The notes: generated by a model from the sequence alone, not told the origin. Counted from the stretch's first letter, positions 1 to 6,605 are shown. The stretch: 6,605 nucleotides of DNA from Fidelibacterota bacterium (GCA_014381485.1 JACNLN010000158.1:1-6605); one strand, 5' to 3'. Made by a program: numbers and translations.

Positions 1-1467
1 GGTGGGTTTATCTATGTTTCGGATGATTACCAGAATATTTATAAATATGAGTTAAGTGAGTTATTTCCAGGATGGAGCGAACCTATAAATATTTCAAATA
101 TGGAAGGATTTGATTTACAGCCTGATATTGCAATTGATAATAATAATACTATTCATTGTGTTTGGTCGCACACTATAGAAACAAATTATAGAAAAATATA
201 TTATATAAAATCTGAAGACGACGGAGAAACGTGGAGTACACCTCTGGATATTTCTCAAAATAGTCAATATGCTTGTATGGAACCTCATATAGCGGTTGAT
301 TCTGAAGACAATCTTTATGTAACCTATGATTATAATATAGGCAATACTTACCAAACCCAGGTTCACTTTAGAAAATATGATGGTGAAAGTTGGAGTGAGC
401 CAACAATAATATCCGAAGATTACCCTGGTTCAGATTATAACATAATTGTCATAGACAATGCGGATAGAATTTATGTATTCTTCTATTGGAATGGATATTA
501 TTATTGCTATTATGAAAACAATGAATGGAGTGAGATATATAATCCATATCCTAATAATGAGGACAGAAATATTGGATTTCTCGGTATTGTGGTTGATAGT
601 AATAATGATTTACATCTTGGAGGAAGTTATATTGATTATAGCGGAGATACAACTAAGGTCTATGGAATTTATGTCACCTATAATAAAAGCTTAGATGAAT
701 GGAGTGATATACAATATATAACTTCAGAATATCAGACATCAGTATATGGCATAGATTTGGATAATGAAGAAAATCCTCATGTAGTTTTAAGATGGCATAC
801 TGTCTATGAAATACCACATCAAGAAGCTACCAAATATGCTTATTTCGATGGAGAAAACTGGAGTGAGCCGGAAATTATAGTAGAAGTTTACGGTCTACTT
901 CTTAATCAAACTATTGAAATAGATGAAAATAATGACAAACACATTATTTATACAAAGTCAAACCAAAATGGATCAAAACTTTTCTATCATTATTTCAATA
1001 TAAGCTGGGAGGGTATTATTATAGATGAATGTTTAAATGCAATCTTTGGACCTAAAATCTTAAATAAAAACAGAAAATTATATTTAGTGTATGCCAAAAG
1101 TGATTCTCCAGGGACGGGAGAAATTTATTTCAGAAAGAAAGATTTATCTGGAAATAATATATCAGAAAATTACATTAATTACATTAAAATAAATCACTTT
1201 TTATCTCAGAATTATCCAACCCATTTCAATCCAAAAACCCATATTGATTTCTCATTGAACAAATGTGGCTATACGACCTTAAAAATATTAAATATAAAAG
1301 GGCAATTAATAAAAACATTAGTAAGTGAATATAAAAAAGCAGGTGATTATTCTATCTTATGGGATGGAAAAAACAGTGATGGCAAGGATTTGAAAAGTGG
1401 CATATATCTATATCGTTTGCAAATAGAAAATCACTGTATAACAAGATCCTTTAATCTGTTAAAATAA
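1..1467 (+). CDS. Secreted seven-repeat beta-propeller protein with T9SS C-terminal sorting domain (5' end missing)
   Basis: The frame is open from base 1, so the true start and signal peptide lie upstream; the ATG at 100 is internal, because codons 1-33 already encode one propeller blade. Seen: blade-like repeats of about 53 codons, each with an 'I-A-I/V-D-x-x-x-x-I/L-H/Y' strand followed by a Trp-Ser-(Glu-Pro) strand. One blade has a real Asp box (SEDDGETW, bases 211-234). Codons from about 1189 onward form a T9SS/FlgD-Ig-like C-terminal domain: SQNYPTHFNP, then TLKILNIKGQLIKTLV, then WDGKNSDGKDLKSGIYLYRL. Known: such domains direct cargo through the outer membrane by type IX secretion. Inferred: an extracellular or surface-bound propeller that binds protein or glycan; no catalytic motif is visible. 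It is strikingly AT-rich (13 G+C of 60 at 901-960). The downstream gene begins 17 bases after its TAA. Class is well supported; the ligand is unknown. Confidence 0.9.
   Translation, partial: GGFIYVSDDYQNIYKYELSELFPGWSEPINISNMEGFDLQPDIAIDNNNTIHCVWSHTIETNYRKIYYIKSEDDGETWSTPLDISQNSQYACMEPHIAVDSEDNLYVTYDYNIGNTYQTQVHFRKYDGESWSEPTIISEDYPGSDYNIIVIDNADRIYVFFYWNGYYYCYYENNEWSEIYNPYPNNEDRNIGFLGIVVDSNNDLHLGGSYIDYSGDTTKVYGIYVTYNKSLDEWSDIQYITSEYQTSVYGIDLDNEENPHVVLRWHTVYEIPHQEATKYAYFDGENWSEPEIIVEVYGLLLNQTIEIDENNDKHIIYTKSNQNGSKLFYHYFNISWEGIIIDECLNAIFGPKILNKNRKLYLVYAKSDSPGTGEIYFRKKDLSGNNISENYINYIKINHFLSQNYPTHFNPKTHIDFSLNKCGYTTLKILNIKGQLIKTLVSEYKKAGDYSILWDGKNSDGKDLKSGIYLYRLQIENHCITRSFNLLK
73..1008 (+). repeat. 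Seven Trp-Ser propeller blade repeats, period about 159 bases
   Basis: The Trp codon of the 'W-S-(E-P)' strand falls at 73, 232, 391, 526, 700, 859 and 1006, giving spacings of 159, 159, 135, 174, 159 and 147 bases, all multiples of three. The last copy is degenerate (ISWEG). Three spacings are exactly 53 codons. Seven units match a common beta-propeller blade number, although further blades could lie upstream of the window. The repeat is at protein level; the DNA copies have diverged and share mainly the tggagtgag core. Confidence 0.8.
1189..1464 (+). other. T9SS sorting domain coding segment, first gene
   Basis: Encodes the C-terminal export domain of the AT-rich propeller gene. The usual PNPFNP is PTHFNP here. 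The second half is of the FlgD-Ig type, with WDGKNSDGKDLKSGIY, unlike the shorter NADGLPSGIY form in the 2118-3467 gene, so the two domains are not recent copies of each other. Confidence 0.85.
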
Positions 1468-1470
1468 AAA

Positions 1471-1479
1471 AAGGAAGGA
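1471..1479 (+). promoter_or_regulatory. Ribosome binding site of the C13-like gene
   Basis: The purine run aaggaagga ends five bases before the ATG at 1485. It fills most of the 17-base gap after the preceding stop, which supports this start and translation from a shared transcript. No promoter or terminator fits in the gap. Confidence 0.75.
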
Positions 1480-1484
1480 CCAAA

Positions 1485-2117
1485 ATGATTACTAAAAAAA
1501 CGCAAATGTTAATGACAATATTTATTGTCATTATTGTAAGTTTACTTACAGCAGCAGACAAGTATGCGGTATTGATTACCGGCGATTATGCTGATGGACG
1601 TTGTAATATTGAAGGCAGTTGGATAAGGGATAACAATATTACCACAGATAGATCAATTTGTGAGTTTTTCTGGAATGATACCTACCTGATGTGGGAAATG
1701 CTCTATGAAAGGGGATTTGATAATGATAATATCTTTGTCCTTTATGCTGATGGTGTAGATTATCCTAATACTTCTGATGGAAATTGGGTGCATGATAGGT
1801 ATAGATCATGGGAGTTGCATGGGGTTCAATCAATCACTGACTATTCTGCAACTAAAGATACGGTAGAGATGGTATTTAATGGCTTAGCCAATGGTACGGG
1901 TGGATTTCCTCAATTACAGGAAGATGATTTTCTGGTGGTGTGGACATTTGATCATGGTTATCGGGGATATTCGAACTATGAGACTGAACACGATACTATA
2001 CCACCTTACGTTTGTCTTGGTTTATTGGATTATACCGATTCCACTATTGTTGATACATTATGTCAGGATATATCGGATTTTGATGATGATCATTGTATTA
2101 CAGTGAAGGAGGTTTAA
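1485..2117 (+). CDS. Exported C13/caspase-like (clan CD) cysteine protease homologue, truncated before the catalytic Cys
   Basis: 210 codons from an ATG with a good ribosome binding site. Residues 1-24 are a signal peptide (hydrophobic 8-21, cleavage likely after TAA). Residues 26-34 (KYAVLITGD) form the first beta strand of a caspase-like fold. Residues 61-93 (FFWNDTYLMWEML, then NIFVLYADG) match the helix and second strand of legumain-type C13 peptidases. WTFDHG at 153-158 carries the catalytic His157. Known: in clan CD the Cys nucleophile sits some 40-50 residues after that His, after another strand, usually as Q/E-C-x-S/G-G. Here the reading frame ends at residue 210 (CITVKEV) with no such motif; Cys177, Cys193 and Cys204 have the wrong context. 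The T9SS domain seen in its neighbours is also absent. Inferred: a decaying pseudogene or a non-catalytic protein. Assignment to C13 rather than another clan CD family (C25, C14) is less certain than the fold. Confidence 0.72.
   Translation: MITKKTQMLMTIFIVIIVSLLTAADKYAVLITGDYADGRCNIEGSWIRDNNITTDRSICEFFWNDTYLMWEMLYERGFDNDNIFVLYADGVDYPNTSDGNWVHDRYRSWELHGVQSITDYSATKDTVEMVFNGLANGTGGFPQLQEDDFLVVWTFDHGYRGYSNYETEHDTIPPYVCLGLLDYTDSTIVDTLCQDISDFDDDHCITVKEV
2106..2113 (+). promoter_or_regulatory. Strong Shine-Dalgarno deciding a TTG start
   Basis: aaggaggt lies inside the last codons of the C13-like gene and leaves five bases before TTG at 2118. It is the strongest ribosome binding site in the window and justifies the non-ATG start: the stop TAA at 2115-2117 is immediately upstream in the same frame, and the next in-frame ATG (about 2436) would delete the signal peptide and the first blade. 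Confidence 0.8.
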
Positions 2118-3467
2118 TTGGGTTTAAAAATATATAAAGCAGCATATCAGGTTGCACTAATTCTTCCTATTCTTTCTATTGTGATATATGCCCAGCTACC
2201 CCAGTGGAGGTTAGCAAGTGGAACAGAAGATGTTTATATTTCAGATATAGATATTTATCACAGCAATCCCGATACACTTTATGCTACGGGTCAGCAGTTT
2301 TTAATTAGCACGGACAAAGGTGAACACTGGGATAGTGTTTCTTCAGGTATAGCATACTCAGTAATTGAAATTGATCCTTTTGATTCAAAAAGAATTTATC
2401 TGAATCACGGTATACTTCCCTTTGACGGCAACGAAATATTAATGACTACCGATGGTGGCGTGAACTGGAATTCATTATTCTTAGGATTCTGCCTAGGGCC
2501 CCTAGGGTGTGATTTTTTAGTAATAGAAACCGATCCAGGTGACCTTAATACGGTTTATATTGATGTAAATTCAAATACGTTTTATAGAAGTTCCGACCAT
2601 GGAAATACCTGGGACAGTATCCCCTCGCCAGATGCAATTGGTCTTTCTTCATTGGCTATTTCACCCTCCAGTAATAAAATTCTCTATGCTGGATATACTT
2701 TGCCCATACAAATATACAAAAGCACAGATCGGGCACAAACCTGGACCCAGTTGCCATTTCCTCTTATTAATTATTATGAAAGTGGGATATTTATAGCTGT
2801 GCATCCTTTGAATCCGGATATAGTTTATACAACGATTCAGGCAGGAGACTCACGTGGTGTGTACAAAACAACGGATGGTGGACAAACGTGGGATCAGATG
2901 AGTAACGGGCTGGATAGTTTGCAGGGATATGATTGGATTCATACTATCGTTATAAATCTGGAAGAACCTGAGACGCTGTACTTGGGAGTCAGTAACACTC
3001 CTCCTCAAAATCCCGGTCTTTTCCGTTCCATTGATGGAGCAAACAGTTGGTTCCCTTTTAATGCTGGTTTACCTGATTACGCAGGCGTCAGCTCTATTGT
3101 TATAGATACATTAAATGAAAGGCTATATGCAAATGCAGGTGGTGGAATATATATTTATGATTATTCTTTGTCTTCTGTATATGATGAATTGAATGAATTT
3201 CCAGAAACATTTTCACTTTATCAGAACTATCCAAACCCATTTAATTCATCAACAATCATTACGTACTCTTTATCAGAGAGGGCTTATGTGACGCTTAAGG
3301 TGTATGACATCTTAGGAAGGGAGGTGAGGAAGTTAGTAAAAATCTTAAAAGACTCAGGCACACATCATGCAGTATTTAATGCAGATGGTTTGCCAAGTGG
3401 TATATATTTCTATTGTCTTACAACAGGGACAATAAGTCTAGTTCGTAAGGCAGTATTTATCAAATAA
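2118..3467 (+). CDS. Secreted Asp-box (BNR/sortilin-like) beta-propeller protein with T9SS C-terminal sorting domain
   Basis: 449 codons from a TTG. Residues 1-25 are a signal peptide (Lys4 and Lys7, hydrophobic core 12-23, cleavage after IYA before QLPQW). Six Asp boxes of the form S/T-x-D-x-G-x-x-W stand at 64-71, 110-117, 158-165, 202-209, 251-258 and 304-311, with Trp spacings of 46, 48, 44, 49 and 53 residues. The copies at 202 (STDRAQTW) and 304 (SIDGANSW) depart from the consensus at the Gly position. From about 362 comes a T9SS type-A-like sorting domain: LYQNYPNPFN, then TLKVYDILGREVRKLV, then GLPSGIYFYCL, ending in VFIK. Known: such propellers occur in photosystem assembly factors, sortilins, sialidases and xyloglucanases. 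Inferred: a surface binding protein; no sialidase RIP motif or glycosidase signature is visible. The start abuts the stop of the protease-like gene, so translational coupling is likely. Confidence 0.92.
   Translation: MGLKIYKAAYQVALILPILSIVIYAQLPQWRLASGTEDVYISDIDIYHSNPDTLYATGQQFLISTDKGEHWDSVSSGIAYSVIEIDPFDSKRIYLNHGILPFDGNEILMTTDGGVNWNSLFLGFCLGPLGCDFLVIETDPGDLNTVYIDVNSNTFYRSSDHGNTWDSIPSPDAIGLSSLAISPSSNKILYAGYTLPIQIYKSTDRAQTWTQLPFPLINYYESGIFIAVHPLNPDIVYTTIQAGDSRGVYKTTDGGQTWDQMSNGLDSLQGYDWIHTIVINLEEPETLYLGVSNTPPQNPGLFRSIDGANSWFPFNAGLPDYAGVSSIVIDTLNERLYANAGGGIYIYDYSLSSVYDELNEFPETFSLYQNYPNPFNSSTIITYSLSERAYVTLKVYDILGREVRKLVKILKDSGTHHAVFNADGLPSGIYFYCLTTGTISLVRKAVFIK
2492..2506. repeat. 15-base GC-rich palindrome inside the propeller gene
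   Basis: cctaggg and its reverse complement ccctagg flank a single central C. The same bases also contain a direct repeat of ctaggg, two AvrII-type cctagg sites and two CTAG tetramers within ten bases. It is translated in frame as CLGPLGCD within the second blade region, so it may simply be coding sequence; no function is shown. Confidence 0.6.
3199..3464 (+). other. T9SS sorting domain coding segment, second propeller gene
   Basis: Contains YQNYPNPFNSS, ILGREVRKLV and SGIYFYCL, ending with a basic-hydrophobic tail (VRKAVFIK). It fits the type-A sorting domain of FCB-group cargo proteins. In the family this domain is usually removed at the outer membrane when the cargo is anchored or released. 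Confidence 0.85.
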
Positions 3468-3503
3468 CTAAAATCATTAACCCACAATTTCATAGAGGTT
3501 ACT
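3468..3503 (+). promoter_or_regulatory. Short intergenic gap with ribosome binding site (agagg, 3494-3498)
   Basis: The 36-base gap contains no hairpin with a T-run and no recognisable promoter. The agagg five bases before the ATG at 3504 is a moderate ribosome binding site. This is the longest gap in the window and suggests that the last gene is co-transcribed with the upstream ones. Confidence 0.55.
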
Positions 3504-6500
3504 ATGAAAACTTTTTTTACAATCATTAGTGGACTTATTATACTTTTCAGCACAGTGCCGTTAGCACAACAGTCTAAAAAAGTAAATCCATACGATGGTT
3601 TAGTCAATAGTGGTACTGTTTACCAACCAGTGATAGTTGTTTCTCCTACAGCTTACAGTTCGACTGACTATGCGATACATCCAAGCAGTAATAATCAATC
3701 AGAGATGTCTATTGCCATTAGTCCTGCCGACCCAAATAGACTTTTAGTTGGTGCAAATACAACTGATTCGTTAGCATCAAACAAATATCTGGGTTACTAC
3801 TATTCGTCAAATGGTGGTACAATTTGGGCAGGTAGTGATACACTTCCTGGAACAACCAATCTTTCATGGGATCCTGCTGTTGCATTTGATACAGTGGGCA
3901 ACGCTTATTTTCATTACATCAATAAATTTAATGACATCGACAGTCTAGTATCTTATGTTAAAAAATCCACGGATGGTGGTGCAACCTGGCAGAATTCTGT
4001 TGAAATTCCAGGCATAGGAGAACCTGATAAAGGACATATGGCAATAGATGGAAACAACATTTATGTTGGTCTGACAGACTTTAGCTTATATCCTATTCCT
4101 GTTGTGTTTTCCCGTTCCACTGATAGTGGGTCTTCTTTTTCAGAACCCATAAACATTAGCGGTAACGTAACAAGTTATTTTTCCATGGGAGTAAATTTAT
4201 CAATCGGTCCCAACGGTGAAGTTTATGCGGTGTGGGCTATTGCTGATGACTGGGTTCCTGGAGAGTTCGGCAGTGACGGGATTGGTTTCAATAAGTCTTT
4301 AGACGGTGGCGCTAACTGGCAGACACCTTCAAGAATCTTTAATATTGATGGAAGCCGGGATTGGTGGTTCGATAAAAATCCAGATAGCACTGATGCGCCA
4401 ATCAAGATGAACGATTTTCCCTGCATAGAAGTTGACCGAAACGGTGGAGAGATGGATGGAACCATTTATATGGTATGGGGTGCTAAAGGTCAAGCCCCAG
4501 ACCGTGCAGATATCTATTTCAGTAAATCCACAGATGGTGGATCAACCTGGAGTACACCGGTAAAAGTACATAACGACAATACAAGTAATGACCAGTGGTT
4601 TCCGTGGATTAGTGTTAATTCTCATGGAGTTATAAATATCGTTTTTTATGATAGCAGAAATGATCCAAATAATCAGCTTACAGAAGCCTGGGTTGCACAA
4701 TCTGCAGATGGTGGTCAAACTTTTACAGACTTTAGGGTGAGCGATGTGGCATTTACACCGTATCCAATTCCCGGAACTGCATATGGATATATGGGAGATT
4801 ATCTTGGCATTACTTCAAAAGCTGGAAAAGCATATGCTTCTTGGATGGATAACCGCACAGGTACTTATCAATCTTATGTTGATATTGTCGATAATACTGT
4901 TAGTGGAACAATAACATCAAACACCATCTGGTCAGGCTACAAATTGGTTACGGGTAATGTTACAGTGAATAGTGGAATTACGCTGACAATTAGTGCAGGA
5001 ACTCTTGTCTTTTTTAAAAGTGGCACCCATTTAACCATCAATGGCAAGATTTTAGCTCAAGGCGCTTCTGATGCTCACATCATATTCACCTCATCCAATG
5101 AAAATCCAGGCCCAGGTGACTGGGGTGGAATTAAAATAACTTCTTCCTCATCAAATAATTTACAATATTGCGATATATCATATGCTGAAGATGGTATATC
5201 ATTCCAGACAACCGGAACAGGCTCAGTAACAAACTGCTCAATCCATAACTGTAGTGTCGGATTAGAATTGTTCAGAAACGAAAACCCTCAAGGTTTACCT
5301 CCTCCACATTTCACAGATAACAATATTTTTCTAAACAACATTGGCGTGCATATTTTTGCATCCGAGGCAACACTTGATAGTAATAGTATAAGAGAGAACA
5401 ACAGGGGTATTCTTGTGGAACAGGGTCTCAGATATGAACTTATTGGGAATATCATTAATGATAATAGTACGTATGGCATTTATCTAGTCCAGAGTTCTAA
5501 CGGTTTTCTGGATGGGAATATTATACAAAGGAACGGTCTGAGCCCTGAGCCTGGCGCCAGAGTGATAGGGGGTATTTTTCTTCACTCCAGCTCACCCGTT
5601 CTCATAAACAACACTATAAACTCAAATCTTTACCACGGAATTACTGCTATGAACGGTAGCCAACCCGTGATGAACCTTAATAGAAGTGCACTCAATCACA
5701 TCGAAGGAAATGGATTATCAGACCCTTGTTCCCCACCATGCGAACCAGAAAGTGCTGAGTTGCTTCTCTTCGACAACTCGTTTCCGGCACTTGCAATAGG
5801 GCATAATGACATCTTTGATAACCAGGGTGGATACCTCATATATGCAAATCCATCCTCCCCATCTCCTTTATATGTCGATATAACGTACAATTATTGGGCA
5901 GACGAGGATCCTGGTTTAGGAGAAAGATTCTATCCTGACATTTTTGAATATGTACCTTACGATAGAGATCCTAATACCGGTAGCGATACTTCTGGTGCTT
6001 ATTTTACAAATAGTCAGACATTATACCAACAGGGATTAACTTATGAAGAAGAAGGTAACTTTACTGGAGCCATTCAAACATATACGACCCTAATTTCCAC
6101 CTTTCCTGACTGTATAGAAGCTGCAAGGTCCGTCCCCCGCCTATTTGTATGCACTCAACAGATGGGTGGAAACTTCCAGGCACTTCAGGAATATTATGAC
6201 AGTTTAACTGCAGAATATGCAGAGACCCCCTTATCTAAAGTTGCTGACCAATATTCTGTTCTTACTCATCTCCCAGTGGAGGAATATGCTACCGCTATCG
6301 AAAAGTATGAGACAATACTGTCAAATCCATCAAGCCTTGAGGATTCAGTATATGCTGTCATTGATATTGGTCAGGTATATCTGGCAGCGGAGACAAATGG
6401 ACAGGGTGGCTTAGGAAAACGTAATACCTTAGGTTCTAAATCTGAATATCGTCCTATTGACCGTACTGACTATGAAGATAAGGTTAATTCCGCTTTGGCT

Positions 6501-6605
6501 ATTCTTATGGGGAAGGGTAAATCTACAAAGGTTACTCAGATTCCTGAAAGCTATGCGCTTCATCAGAATTATCCCAATCCTTTTAATCCAGTTACAACTA
6601 TCGTC
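3504..6605 (+). CDS. Large secreted multidomain protein: Asp-box propeller, right-handed beta-helix, TPR-like region, T9SS domain (3' end missing)
   Basis: The frame stays open from the ATG at 3504 to the window edge, 1034 codons, with no stop. Residues 1-21 are a signal peptide (MKTFFTIISG start, cleavage after PLA). About 60-465 is a sialidase-like propeller with Asp boxes at 101-108 (SSNGGTIW, Asn for Asp), 155-162, 205-212, 265-272, 342-349 and 400-407, plus a GYMGDYLGI strand at 428-436. About 467-795 is a right-handed parallel beta-helix. It opens with TIWSG, then VTVNSGITLTISAGT, then FTSSNENPGPGDWGGI, and continues with rungs of the 'N-x-I-x-x-N-x-x-G-I' type. About 838-960 is TPR-like (LYQQGLTYEEEGNFTGAIQT; EEYATAIEKYETIL). 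IPESYALHQNYPNPFNP from 1013 begins a sorting domain. Inferred role: surface adhesin or glycan-binding scaffold. The propeller lacks a visible sialidase FRIP motif, and no polysaccharide lyase active site is recognisable in the helix. Only the last part of the sorting domain should be missing. Confidence 0.93.
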   Translation, partial: MKTFFTIISGLIILFSTVPLAQQSKKVNPYDGLVNSGTVYQPVIVVSPTAYSSTDYAIHPSSNNQSEMSIAISPADPNRLLVGANTTDSLASNKYLGYYYSSNGGTIWAGSDTLPGTTNLSWDPAVAFDTVGNAYFHYINKFNDIDSLVSYVKKSTDGGATWQNSVEIPGIGEPDKGHMAIDGNNIYVGLTDFSLYPIPVVFSRSTDSGSSFSEPINISGNVTSYFSMGVNLSIGPNGEVYAVWAIADDWVPGEFGSDGIGFNKSLDGGANWQTPSRIFNIDGSRDWWFDKNPDSTDAPIKMNDFPCIEVDRNGGEMDGTIYMVWGAKGQAPDRADIYFSKSTDGGSTWSTPVKVHNDNTSNDQWFPWISVNSHGVINIVFYDSRNDPNNQLTEAWVAQSADGGQTFTDFRVSDVAFTPYPIPGTAYGYMGDYLGITSKAGKAYASWMDNRTGTYQSYVDIVDNTVSGTITSNTIWSGYKLVTGNVTVNSGITLTISAGTLVFFKSGTHLTINGKILAQGASDAHIIFTSSNENPGPGDWGGIKITSSSSNNLQYCDISYAEDGISFQTTGTGSVTNCSIHNCSVGLELFRNENPQGLPPPHFTDNNIFLNNIGVHIFASEATLDSNSIRENNRGILVEQGLRYELIGNIINDNSTYGIYLVQSSNGFLDGNIIQRNGLSPEPGARVIGGIFLHSSSPVLINNTINSNLYHGITAMNGSQPVMNLNRSALNHIEGNGLSDPCSPPCEPESAELLLFDNSFPALAIGHNDIFDNQGGYLIYANPSSPSPLYVDITYNYWADEDPGLGERFYPDIFEYVPYDRDPNTGSDTSGAYFTNSQTLYQQGLTYEEEGNFTGAIQTYTTLISTFPDCIEAARSVPRLFVCTQQMGGNFQALQEYYDSLTAEYAETPLSKVADQYSVLTHLPVEEYATAIEKYETILSNPSSLEDSVYAVIDIGQVYLAAETNGQGGLGKRNTLGSKSEYRPIDRTDYEDKVNSALAILMGKGKSTKVTQIPESYALHQNYPNPFNPVTTIV
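4902..5887 (+). other. Segment encoding the right-handed parallel beta-helix
   Basis: Residues 467-794 of the last gene. The start has the typical capping and first-turn pattern of secreted beta-helices (Trp, V-x-V-x-x-G, LTI, Gly-Thr, FTS, GDWGGI). Later rungs recur about every 20-25 residues with Asn ladders and Gly-Ile/Val turns (NNIFLNNIGVHI, NSIRENNRGILV, NIINDNSTYGIYL, NTINSNLYHGITA). A Pro/Cys-rich loop with C742-S-P-P-C746 interrupts the ladder near 5727-5741. Confidence 0.8.

Noticed and set aside
115..366. 83-codon frame on the - strand
   Set aside because: Antisense to conserved blade repeats of the first gene; Ile/Tyr-rich composition is what an AT-rich complement gives.
1891..2106. 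71-codon frame on the + strand inside the protease-like gene
   Set aside because: It is an alternative-frame shadow with no ribosome binding site of its own. Only its last residues (MMIIVLQ) are of interest, as a possible frameshift remnant.
2086..2140. Programmed ribosomal frameshift joining the protease-like frame to another frame
   Set aside because: No X-XXY-YYZ slippery heptamer lies before the stop and no pseudoknot-like element was visible. Both alternative frames close within a few codons (TGA at 2104, TAA at 2135).
3468..3503. Transcription terminator between the second propeller gene and the last gene
   Set aside because: No stem-loop followed by a T-run can be drawn in these 36 bases.
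4223..4465. 80-codon frame on the - strand
   Set aside because: It lies fully antisense to the propeller of the long secreted protein; no start signal or recognisable domain.
3504..4900. Calling the propeller of the last gene an active sialidase
   Set aside because: Asp boxes and a GYMGDYLGI strand fit the fold, but no FRIP motif and no clear arginine triad can be seen; Asp boxes are structural and common in non-enzymes.
5727..5741. Redox-type CXXC or metal site from the C-S-P-P-C loop
   Set aside because: The spacing is C-x3-C rather than C-x2-C and lies in a variable loop of the beta-helix; at most a disulfide loop.

Overview
The window reads as a stretch of chromosome from a Gram-negative bacterium of the Fibrobacterota-Chlorobiota-Bacteroidota (FCB) group or an allied candidate phylum, such as Ignavibacteria, Marinimicrobia, Cloacimonadota, Calditrichota or KSB1. 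The main reason is the C-terminal sorting domain with a QNYPNPFNP-type opening, seen three times. It marks cargo of the type IX secretion system (T9SS), and this spelling is typical of those lineages. The genus cannot be told from the sequence.

Layout: all genes lie on the + strand and are packed tightly, with gaps of 17, 0 and 36 bases. No terminator or clear promoter lies between them, so one transcript is likely. (1) 1-1467 is the 3' part of a gene for a secreted beta-propeller with seven regularly spaced Trp-Ser blades and a C-terminal sorting domain; its start lies outside the window. (2) 1485-2117 encodes an exported caspase/legumain-like (clan CD, C13-type) protein. It keeps the catalytic Asp-His-Gly but stops just before the expected Cys nucleophile and has no sorting domain. 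(3) 2118-3467 starts directly after that stop with TTG and encodes a secreted six-Asp-box propeller with a sorting domain. (4) 3504-6605 is a very long open frame that runs off the right edge (1034 codons seen). It encodes a signal peptide, an Asp-box propeller, a right-handed parallel beta-helix, a TPR-like helical region and the beginning of a sorting domain.

Together the genes look like a cluster of exported cell-surface or extracellular proteins: three large adhesin- or glycan-binding-like propeller proteins around one degraded or inactive protease-like gene. No enzymatic pathway can be assigned. The most interesting spot is 2075-2125, where the protease gene ends at its active site. Sequence resembling the missing active-site strand and Gly-Gly motif seems to persist in other reading frames, and it overlaps the ribosome binding site of the next gene. 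I see no RNA genes, CRISPR arrays, insertion sequences or attachment sites, and I did not find a convincing new system.
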